This document shows, piece by piece, positions 1-5,184 of a DNA stretch of 9,162 nucleotides (position 1 is its first letter; each line of letters begins with the position of its first letter). The notes beneath the pieces are model-generated. The model was not told the DNA's origin and searched no databases. It saw nothing but the letters and a program-made list of their open reading frames with translations. This DNA is from Desulfobacula sp. GTDB lineage: Bacteria > Desulfobacterota > Desulfobacteria > Desulfobacterales > Desulfobacteraceae. The translations under genes and the position numbers were made by a program. The stretch is taken from the NCBI GenBank assembly GCA_018702715.1, contig JABIYQ010000344.1, positions 1 to 9,162 of the forward strand, written 5' to 3'.

Positions 1-479
1 ATAAGTATTTTAAGGGAATTTAATACTTTTTTTAATACGGGTCTACCACTTTTAAAAAGCCGATTTTTATTTGTTTTTTCATCAGGCCCGTCAATACTGA
101 CATGGACATCCACGTCTTCTTTGAAAAGAGTTTTTGCCTTATCCTGAGTAATGATTGTCCCATTTGTATTCAATACCCATTCAATTCTACCCGGAATGAT
201 TCTGTTCCCATAAGAAAGTGTTTTTTTAATCACTTTCCAGTTAAAAAGAGGTTCTCCACCATAAAAGCTGAATTTAAAATTATGGTTTGAATGTGTTTCA
301 TTCAATTTTGCATAAAAATCCAGGGTTGATTTAATGACATCAAATTTCATAAGCCGGGCATTATCCGAAACTGGCTCCTTAAATACATGGCAATATTTAC
401 ATTTATGATTGCATACATTGGACACGTGAAAACGAACATTGTGCAATTCATTAAAAATTTGATTTGGTATTAAATTCAT
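1..479 (-). CDS. Radical SAM protein, SPASM-type maturase-like (C-terminus beyond window)
   Basis: The reading frame starts at ATG 479 and stays open for 159 codons to the window edge, so only the N-terminal part of the enzyme is visible. Cys23, Cys27 and Cys30 (CNHKCKYC) form the CxxxCxxC motif that binds the 4Fe-4S cluster cleaving S-adenosylmethionine. Other radical SAM hallmarks follow: FYGGEPL at residues 72-78, LNTNG at 103-107, and VSIDGP at 127-132 with a downstream N-R-x-F-x-x-G pattern. This set is typical of the SPASM/anaerobic sulfatase-maturase and peptide-maturase branch, although the C-terminal cysteine-rich SPASM domain itself lies outside the window. The start is supported by its position just before the cluster motif; the upstream purine run is a weak ribosome site. 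It follows the GNAT gene by about 50 bases on the same strand and is probably its operon partner. Substrate unknown. Confidence 0.9.
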   Translation of the reverse strand, partial: MNLIPNQIFNELHNVRFHVSNVCNHKCKYCHVFKEPVSDNARLMKFDVIKSTLDFYAKLNETHSNHNFKFSFYGGEPLFNWKVIKKTLSYGNRIIPGRIEWVLNTNGTIITQDKAKTLFKEDVDVHVSIDGPDEKTNKNRLFKSGRPVLKKVLNSLKIL

Positions 480-498
480 GTTTGCTTGTCTCTTTTCC

Positions 499-534
499 CG
501 TGTGACCTTCAGGTTACGTGTGACCTTCAGGTTA
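499..534. repeat. Perfect 18-bp tandem duplication at a stop codon
   Basis: The 18-mer CGTGTGACCTTCAGGTTA occurs twice head to tail (499-516 and 517-534) with no mismatch. The second copy contains the TAA stop of the first GNAT gene (minus strand), and both copies lie in the spacer before the radical SAM gene. As the unit is a multiple of three and lies beyond the stop, it changes neither protein. It looks like a recent slippage duplication. Confidence 0.9.
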
Positions 535-1104
535 TATCTGTCTTGAAAACAAAAGGTATTTTTGCCCCTGGGTGCTCCTGGTAAACGCTTCAAATTCCTT
601 GCGCAAAAGTCCATAAACAATCAAATCCCGGTATTTTCCATCCTGAAACACCATTTTTTTTAAAACAGCTTCCTTTTTAAAACCTGCATTAGATACAAGA
701 GCATGACTCTCATGGGCGAATTCTATAATTTTTGCATGCACTTTATGCAGGTTTAATTCATTCATACAAAACAAGAGTAAAAGGAATATTGCCTCTGCCC
801 CAAACACTTTTGACCTAAAGTTTTTTTCACCGATCATGCAATTTAGCTCACAATTTGAGTTTATCCAGTCAATCCGCCTTAACCATACCATTCCTATTGG
901 ATCCCTGTTTTTGCTTAAAACAATAAAATCAAGACGATTTTTTAAGTTCTTGTTTGTTTTTATTTCTTCTTGCACTTTATCGAGTGACAGTATGGGATAT
1001 AAGCCATAAAATCGCATCAATTCCGGATCATTGCGCCATTTATATATATGGGGTAAATAATCTGATTCCAATTTTTTTAAGTTTACTGATCTCCCATTTA
1101 TCAA
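532..1104 (-). CDS. GNAT-family N-acetyltransferase (RimJ/RimL-like), copy 1
   Basis: This 190-residue protein has the outline of the RimJ/RimL branch of GNAT acetyltransferases, which move an acetyl group from acetyl-CoA to an amino group. The N-terminus carries the usual VNLKKLESDYLPHIYKWRND pattern. FIVLSKNRDPIGMVWL (residues about 60-75) fits the central strands. RSKVFGAEA (about 98-106) stands for the R-x-x-x-x-G/A acetyl-CoA loop. The end has the typical NAGFKKEAVLKK...DGKYRDLIVYGLL strand-helix region. I place the start at a TTG codon (1104-1102) because a strong AAGGAG site lies 6 bases upstream. The gene lies 22 bases downstream of a second GNAT gene that it resembles. Similar enzymes acetylate ribosomal proteins, antibiotics or aminosugars such as flagellin sugars; the operon context favours a biosynthetic role, which is inference. 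Confidence 0.88.
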   Translation of the reverse strand: MINGRSVNLKKLESDYLPHIYKWRNDPELMRFYGLYPILSLDKVQEEIKTNKNLKNRLDFIVLSKNRDPIGMVWLRRIDWINSNCELNCMIGEKNFRSKVFGAEAIFLLLLFCMNELNLHKVHAKIIEFAHESHALVSNAGFKKEAVLKKMVFQDGKYRDLIVYGLLRKEFEAFTRSTQGQKYLLFSRQI

Positions 1105-1110
1105 GATTTT

Positions 1111-1116
1111 CTCCTT
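1111..1116 (-). promoter_or_regulatory. Shine-Dalgarno site that fixes a TTG start
   Basis: Reading on the minus strand, AAGGAG lies six bases before TTG 1104. No in-frame ATG is better placed, so this site decides the start of the first GNAT gene. Confidence 0.75.
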
Positions 1117-1126
1117 TATTTATTTT

Positions 1127-1648
1127 TTAAGCCTTTACCCGGTTATTTTTACTGACAAGTTGACCATACACCTGTGTATCCACATATTGCCCCTTAACAA
1201 ACCTGTGTTCACGAAGCGTTCCCTCTTTTATAAATCCTAGTTTTTCCAAAACCTGCTTGATTGCGTCAAGCGGATCTGAAATATGGGTATAGATCTTTGA
1301 TAAATTTTCACTGGTGAAAAGAAATTTTATTAACAGATTCAAGGATTCTGTCAAATAAAGCTGTGGATCAACACTCTTGTCATAAACTCTAGCATAGAAT
1401 TCACATGTTCTGTTCTTATGGTTTTCATCCCAGTAAGAAGCAAGCCCTATGGGAGTCTGGTTACTGCTAATTATAAATATTTTCTGTGAAAAAGAATAAC
1501 CGATAAAATTATCCTTTAAGTCTTCTTGTGAGGCAAATCTATATCTGCCTTTAAATAAATACATGTCTTCTTTTTCATCCCACAAAAAAAGTTGGTCCAG
1601 ATCATGAGCTTCTAATTCCCTTAAGGATACTAATTTTCCATCAAGCAT
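1127..1648 (-). CDS. GNAT-family N-acetyltransferase, copy 2 (degenerate CoA loop)
   Basis: This 173-residue protein is a diverged relative of the next gene. Both begin with an [IL]-[ND]-G-x-x-V-x-L-x-x-L-E pattern, and both end with GFxKE-x-x-L followed by F-x-x-G-x-Y-x-D-x-x-VYGxL. TPIGLASYW (about 65-73) matches the central GNAT strand. Where the acetyl-CoA pyrophosphate loop is expected, the sequence reads DKSVDPQLYLTESL and lacks the usual glycine-rich R/Q-x-x-G-x-G/A, so catalysis or cofactor binding may be altered. The ATG at 1648 is preceded by GGGAG and overlaps the end of the B12/radical SAM gene by 8 bases, which suggests translational coupling. The pair could act on two related substrates or form a heterodimer; both ideas are inference. 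Confidence 0.82.
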   Translation of the reverse strand: MLDGKLVSLRELEAHDLDQLFLWDEKEDMYLFKGRYRFASQEDLKDNFIGYSFSQKIFIISSNQTPIGLASYWDENHKNRTCEFYARVYDKSVDPQLYLTESLNLLIKFLFTSENLSKIYTHISDPLDAIKQVLEKLGFIKEGTLREHRFVKGQYVDTQVYGQLVSKNNRVKA

Positions 1649-3668
1649 GAATTTCTCCCACTATAATTTTTTCAAGACTTTTTAATAACCCGATCTCTTT
1701 GTCATCCACTTGTTTTTTATAATAGAGCAGCTTCTTACCCTGGATCATGTCTTGGTTTTTGTCCAGGGTGATACCTGTTAAAATATTTTCCAGTGAATTA
1801 GTGTTATAAAATCTCATAAAAAGTATTTTTAAAGTTTTTATTTTGAATGCTGAGCATAATTGAAAATTTTCTATTACGAATAGTTCGGGATAAATATCCG
1901 GGCCTGTAAATTCCTTAAAAAATCCTTTATATGCATTTTGTTGGAAACAATCCCATTGAAGCAAATAAATATTATCCTGTTTAACCATTTGATCCATCAA
2001 GATAAATAAAGTTATATCTTCGAACTGGTTTTTGAAGTTAGTTTTTCTCTGTTCTAAAATTGCTTCATACAGTACTATTGCCATAGACTGATGGCTGATT
2101 GAACTTTTTTTGGCCTGTTTTAATGCAAACCTGAACAGGTCTTCTGAATAAGGGAATGTACTCAGGGCAGCTTTGGTTTTATAGATATCAATTTTATAAT
2201 TCTGCTTAAGGGCCAACAATAATTTGCTTAAGTGGTTAAAAATATGAACTGAGTCTGATCTACGGATTTTTTCTACAATTGCATCATATTCTTTGCAATT
2301 GCTGAACATTTTGATCTGGTTTTTAAAGTATGGATGTTTTTTACGCAGCCCATCGGTTCCAAAGAGATAATTTGCCCGTGTATCTGTAAAATCATGAATG
2401 TGTTCTTCAGCTTTGTTGATCAGTAAATATTCAAATTGTTCATAAATTTTTGTCCCTTTAATGGGAGATAAAAAACAAAACACAATGTCTGCATTTAAAC
2501 CCACACACTTACAGGCCTGTTCAAAAGTCTCTTCAATTTCCTCAAGGGTCTCTGTGGGAAACCCGAACATAAAGTTGACTGCAATGCCGATATTATTGTG
2601 GATCAATTTTTTAATATTTTTAATAGTGTTTTCATAGTTTATATCTTTGTTGATCAATTTTCTTATCCGCAAAGACCCGCTTTCAGGGCCACAGTCTATG
2701 TAATTACATCCGCTTTGTTTCAGGATTTCAATAAACTCATCATCCAGTTGATCTATCCTGGAACTACAGTTCCAGGATATTTTCAAATTGCATTTTTCAA
2801 ACGCGTTTAATAATTGTTTAATGTAGTGTTTACTGGTTAAAAAATTGTCGTGGGAGTGAAAATCAAAGTGGGATATCTTTTTATAGAGACTGCAATAATA
2901 CTGGATCTCTTCAGCTATTCGTTCAGGGTCTTTAACTCTGAACTGGTTTCCCCAAAAAGTCGTGGTAGAGCAAAAGGTACATTTGTATGGACATCCGCGC
3001 CCTGTTTCACAATTGATGGATTGAAGTGAAGCAGGCTGAATATCATACAGATCAAAACAAAGATAAGGCAGCGCGTTAATGTCCACACATTTTGCAGGTT
3101 TATTGGCTAAAATGTGTGATCCATTTCTGTATACAAGACTTGGGACACTACCAATAGAGATTTTTCCATTCAAATAATCAATTAATTTTTCCAGAGCGAT
3201 TTCGCCTTCACCAATAATGCAATAATCAATAAAGATAAAATTATCCATTAATTCTGAATAATTGTAAAAAATACCGGGTCCGCCTAAAATAATTTTAACA
3301 TTTTTATTTTTCTTTTTAATGGCCTTTGAAAGAACCACGGTATTTAAAAGTGATGTATCAAGACAGCTCAGGCCAACTATATCAGGCACTTCATCTAAAA
3401 TATAATTTACATATTCACGCAAATAGTTTTTGTCTGAAATCTTTATCAAATCTGTTTGGCTTAAGGATTTTTTCCCTAAATGACCAAATATGCTTTTAAT
3501 TTTAACATCTGCGCTGTTCTTGATATATGATCCAAGAGCCAATACCCCAGTATCAAATGAATATCGGGGATTAAAAAATCTGCATACAAAAGGATTGGTT
3601 AATTTGGGAACTAATACTATCTTTAATTTATTATCATTAGTTTGCAATATATCAATTTTTTTATGCAT
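1641..3668 (-). CDS. B12-binding-domain radical SAM protein
   Basis: This 675-residue enzyme has the two-domain layout of cobalamin-dependent radical SAM proteins. Residues about 35-165 look like the Rossmann-type B12-binding domain: GVLALGSYI, then PDIVGLSCLD, KIILGGPG and CIIGEGEIALEKLI. I do not see the D-x-H-x-x-G cobalamin-coordinating motif, so cobalamin may bind base-off or not at all. The radical SAM core follows, with Cys226, Cys230 and Cys233 (GRGCPYKCTFC) for the 4Fe-4S cluster, CGPESGS at 326-332 and FGFPTET at 368-374. Roughly 240 C-terminal residues are helical-looking and I recognise no domain there. Relatives methylate unreactive carbons or rearrange substrates in lipid, hopanoid and natural-product pathways. 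The gene starts 3 bases after the carrier-protein stop, so a carrier-bound substrate is plausible but unproven. Confidence 0.92.
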   Translation of the reverse strand: MHKKIDILQTNDNKLKIVLVPKLTNPFVCRFFNPRYSFDTGVLALGSYIKNSADVKIKSIFGHLGKKSLSQTDLIKISDKNYLREYVNYILDEVPDIVGLSCLDTSLLNTVVLSKAIKKKNKNVKIILGGPGIFYNYSELMDNFIFIDYCIIGEGEIALEKLIDYLNGKISIGSVPSLVYRNGSHILANKPAKCVDINALPYLCFDLYDIQPASLQSINCETGRGCPYKCTFCSTTTFWGNQFRVKDPERIAEEIQYYCSLYKKISHFDFHSHDNFLTSKHYIKQLLNAFEKCNLKISWNCSSRIDQLDDEFIEILKQSGCNYIDCGPESGSLRIRKLINKDINYENTIKNIKKLIHNNIGIAVNFMFGFPTETLEEIEETFEQACKCVGLNADIVFCFLSPIKGTKIYEQFEYLLINKAEEHIHDFTDTRANYLFGTDGLRKKHPYFKNQIKMFSNCKEYDAIVEKIRRSDSVHIFNHLSKLLLALKQNYKIDIYKTKAALSTFPYSEDLFRFALKQAKKSSISHQSMAIVLYEAILEQRKTNFKNQFEDITLFILMDQMVKQDNIYLLQWDCFQQNAYKGFFKEFTGPDIYPELFVIENFQLCSAFKIKTLKILFMRFYNTNSLENILTGITLDKNQDMIQGKKLLYYKKQVDDKEIGLLKSLEKIIVGEIHA

Positions 3669-3671
3669 GGG

Positions 3672-3920
3672 CTATATTCTTTCAGGCTCAAGAACTGTTG
3701 CCAGTGCATCAACAATGTTGGTCACAGTATTGAATTCCATCAGCATATCCTCATCGATTTCAATATTGAAATTATTTTCAATGGCCATCACAATATTGAT
3801 AAAATCCAGAGAATCAGCACCTAAGTCCTCCTGAATTGATGTGTCATCTTTGATAGATCCTTGTGGCACATCAAGTTCTTTTGCGATTATTTTAATAATT
3901 GTTTTTTTTAAGTTTTCCAT
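3672..3920 (-). CDS. Acyl carrier protein
   Basis: This 82-residue acidic four-helix protein carries the GADSLDFINIV motif; Ser37 in D-S-L is the expected 4'-phosphopantetheine attachment site. Length and the pattern DLGADSLDFINIVMAIENNF match stand-alone acyl carrier proteins. The start at ATG 3920 lies inside the 3' end of the ketosynthase remnant and overlaps it by 29 bases. The stop is 3 bases before the B12/radical SAM gene. A housekeeping acpP normally sits beside fabF and fabD/fabG in a fatty acid operon. Here it adjoins radical SAM and GNAT genes, so I read it as a pathway-specific carrier. The preserved DSL motif and intact frame suggest it is still functional even though its neighbouring ketosynthase is broken. 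Confidence 0.95.
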   Translation of the reverse strand: MENLKKTIIKIIAKELDVPQGSIKDDTSIQEDLGADSLDFINIVMAIENNFNIEIDEDMLMEFNTVTNIVDALATVLEPERI

Positions 3921-4171
3921 TTTTCATCACTAAAACTGCATTACTGCCACCAAATCCAAATGAATTCGATATGGCATGGGTTATTGTTTTTACTCTGGCT
4001 TTTCCAGGAACATAATCAAGATCAAATTCAGGATCAGGGTTTTGATAGCTTGAGGTTGGATGAATAACATCATTTTCTACACTCAAGGCAGTAGCTACAA
4101 TCTCCATGGCGGTGAAGCACCCATTGCATGACTCCCAACCGATTTTTTGAAGTGAACCATTCCTCAAACAA
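3892..4171 (-). pseudogene. Truncated, frameshifted beta-ketoacyl synthase (FabF-type) remnant
   Basis: The last 90 or so codons of a condensing enzyme survive. In frame, TAMEIVATALSVEND (from about 4113 downward) is followed by NPDPEFDLDYVPGKAR and the C-terminal signature NSFGFGGSNAVLVMKN, typical of FabF-type ketosynthases. Going upstream, the conserved histidine segment is in another frame (SHAMGAS, with the His codon at 4128-4130), and a K-x-x-x-G-like stretch (TSKNRLG) is in the third frame with a TAA just before it. At least one indel near 4113-4116, and probably another near 4133-4140, have broken the gene. About 320 N-terminal residues, including the active-site cysteine region, are absent. 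It overlaps the carrier-protein start, the normal arrangement of a ketosynthase-carrier pair before decay. An open TTG-initiated frame of 91 codons covers most of it but should not be read as a real protein. Confidence 0.8.
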
Positions 4172-4231
4172 TTATAAATTGTGTCAATACCCTAACAATT
4201 CCAAATTAAGAGTTGCTAATACGTCTACAGT

Positions 4232-4360
4232 TCATTCGCAAAAGGTAATATGATGTCCATTCCAGTGACTGTGATCAGGATTTAGTAGTTCAGCAGAGTT
4301 CCTTAGGAATTCATGATTTTCCGAGTGTGGTTTAATTATTATCGCAAAAAAAAGATGTCG
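4232..4360 (-). other. Orphan reading-frame tail next to the inverted-repeat element
   Basis: On the minus strand 42 codons are open from the edge of the inverted-repeat element to a TGA at 4234-4232. The translation looks protein-like (SENHEFLRNSAELL, then DHSHWNGHHITFCE) and has no start codon of its own with a ribosome site. It may be the end of a gene cut off when the element or a deletion arrived. I do not recognise the family, and a chance open stretch is not excluded. Confidence 0.3.
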
Positions 4361-4575
4361 TCAATTAGGGTAAACCCTTAATTTTGACGAAAAACAATGT
4401 TTTTTTTAGTAAGTTTTAATTTTTTATTAATATCGTGATTTACTAACGTGAAAATTATTCGCTCAACCTGAAAAATTTAGAATAAGCTTTTTTTGTAGAA
4501 AAAAAGTAATAAATTATCACGAAATATAAAAATTTATTTCATTTTTTTTCAAAACTCAGGGTTTACCCTAATTGA
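4361..4575. mobile_element. MITE-like element with long terminal inverted repeats
   Basis: TCAATTAGGGTAAACCCT at 4361-4378 recurs as its exact reverse complement at 4558-4575. The match continues inward to about 39 bp with five mismatches (4361-4399 against 4537-4575). Further inward, another partly matching pair surrounds CGTGAT at 4434-4439 and ATCACG at 4516-4521, so most of the element could fold into one hairpin. There is no coding frame inside. Small size, no transposase, AT-rich and long inverted ends match a miniature inverted-repeat transposable element. If the true ends are the AGGGT/ACCCT bases, the flanks are AATT on both sides (4363-4366 and 4571-4574), and a TA duplication is also possible. 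These are inferences because the flanking bases are palindromic. The mobilising family is unknown. Confidence 0.65.
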
Positions 4576-4640
4576 ATTTCTCAATCTTTATATATATAGT
4601 CCTATCCATTGTATTGAATCTCTTCTCTCTAATTCAAATT

Positions 4641-4670
4641 TTTCTGCGTAGATTTCTAATTTTATATAAT
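4641..4670 (+). promoter_or_regulatory. Candidate promoter of the comEA-like gene
   Basis: A perfect TATAAT -10 box lies at 4665-4670, about 70 bases before the start codon. The -35 region (TTTCTG near 4641-4646, 18-bp spacing) is poor. In DNA this AT-rich a TATAAT can occur by chance. Confidence 0.35.
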
Positions 4671-4679
4671 TTTGTATCG

Positions 4680-4697
4680 CCTAAGAAAGATCTTGGG
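4680..4697 (+). other. Small leader hairpin before the comEA-like gene
   Basis: CCTAAGA and TCTTGGG pair over 7 bp (one G-U) around an AAGA loop, about 44 bases upstream of the start codon. It could affect leader stability. It is not followed by a T-run, so it is not a terminator. Confidence 0.35.
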
Positions 4698-4740
4698 AAT
4701 CAGGGGGCCTTTTTAAGCAAATTTAATTAAGGAGGGGAAA

Positions 4741-5022
4741 ATGAAAAAAATTAACAGATTTTCTATTGTATTATTGATTAGTTTATTATTTTTAAGTTTT
4801 TGCCAGCCAATGATGGCGAGCAGTGGAAAAATAAATATTAACACAGGAACAAAAAAAGAACTTATAACATTTAAACATGTTGGTGATAAAATTGCTGACA
4901 GAATCATAGAATATCGAAAAGCCCATCCATTTGAGAAGCCTGAAGATATTATGAAAGTAAAAGGAATTGGGCAAAAGGTTTTTGATGCCAACAAGCAATT
5001 GATAACTGTTAAAGATGAATAA
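4741..5022 (+). CDS. ComEA-like secreted helix-hairpin-helix DNA-binding protein
   Basis: The 93-residue product begins with a clear export signal (MKKINR, then a hydrophobic stretch at about 8-20, with a plausible cleavage after MMA-26). The mature part is almost only a ComEA domain. ININTGTKKEL (31-41) is the standard opening, a first helix-hairpin-helix covers LITFKHVGDKIADRIIEYR (41-59), and a second around VKGIGQKVFDA (73-83) has the G-I-G turn. The first hairpin has H-V-G instead of G-I-G, as is common in this family. ComEA proteins bind double-stranded DNA without sequence preference at the outer face of the inner membrane or in the periplasm during DNA uptake. No other competence gene is visible, so a competence role is inference. 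The start follows a strong AAGGAGGGG site (4729-4737). The gene is alone and closed by hairpins downstream. Confidence 0.9.
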   Translation: MKKINRFSIVLLISLLFLSFCQPMMASSGKININTGTKKELITFKHVGDKIADRIIEYRKAHPFEKPEDIMKVKGIGQKVFDANKQLITVKDE

Positions 5023-5036
5023 AAATCAAGACTCAG

Positions 5037-5057
5037 TGAGAATCCCCCTGATTCTCA
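5037..5057 (+). terminator. Stem-loop after the comEA-like gene
   Basis: TGAGAATC and GATTCTCA form a perfect 8-bp stem around CCCCT, 15 bases after the stop codon. Only a weak T-rich tail (ATCTTTAATAAA) follows, so it may act as a weak terminator or protect the 3' end of the mRNA. Confidence 0.5.
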
Positions 5058-5084
5058 ATCTTTAATAAAATCATTAAAAAGCAG

Positions 5085-5113
5085 TTGCTTGATATAGGGT
5101 ATTTTAGTATTAT
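5085..5113 (+). promoter_or_regulatory. Candidate promoter of the DUF2760 gene
   Basis: TTGCTT (5085-5090) and TATTAT (5108-5113) are separated by 17 bp, close to the sigma-70 consensus. A transcript would start near 5120, exactly at the foot of the terminator-like hairpin at 5121. Confidence 0.45.
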
Positions 5114-5120
5114 TATCTGA

Positions 5121-5151
5121 ACCATGCTGTAATGCACAGCATGGTTTTTTT
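5121..5151 (+). terminator. Strong intrinsic terminator hairpin directly before the DUF2760 gene
   Basis: ACCATGCTGT (5121-5130) pairs perfectly with ACAGCATGGT (5136-5145) around the loop AATGC, followed by a run of seven T (5145-5151). This is a textbook Rho-independent terminator for the comEA-like transcript. It ends right where the DUF2760 reading frame opens (ATG 5152), so it could also act as an attenuator in that gene's leader. Confidence 0.85.
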
Positions 5152-5184
5152 ATGGTCATGGATTTTAATAAGGAGAAACGGGCT

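Larger units (their letters stand above)
4172..4740. other. AT-rich region without an intact gene
   Basis: This 569-bp stretch separates the minus-strand cluster from the plus-strand comEA-like gene. It holds a short orphan reading frame (4232-4360, minus), a 215-bp inverted-repeat element (4361-4575), and the promoter and leader of the comEA-like gene (about 4576-4740). I see no tRNA or rRNA in it. It lies where the missing front of the ketosynthase would be, so it probably replaced that DNA. Confidence 0.7.

Noticed and set aside
102..290. Plus-strand 62-codon frame at the left edge
   Set aside because: It is antisense to the radical SAM gene, which has clear motifs along the whole stretch.
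3490..3834. Open plus-strand frame of 114 codons opposite the B12/radical SAM and ACP genes
   Set aside because: It lies antisense to two well-supported genes, spans their boundary, lacks a ribosome site and has no recognisable domain.
3892..4167. Reading the 91-codon TTG-initiated frame as an intact small protein
   Set aside because: The first 18 or so residues are the out-of-frame version of a conserved ketosynthase segment; the rest is only a ketosynthase C-terminus.
4358..4390. Palindrome considered as a transcription terminator
   Set aside because: Stem is mostly A/T, has no T-run in either direction at the right place, and belongs to the end of the inverted-repeat element.
4792..4815. 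Cys21 of the ComEA-like protein as a lipoprotein anchor
   Set aside because: The residues before it (L-S-F) do not fit a lipobox, which needs a small residue at -1; an ordinary signal peptide fits better.
4713..4998. Minus-strand frames opposite the comEA-like gene
   Set aside because: The hydrophobic look comes from reading the AT-rich complement; the plus-strand gene has a strong ribosome site, signal peptide and known domain.
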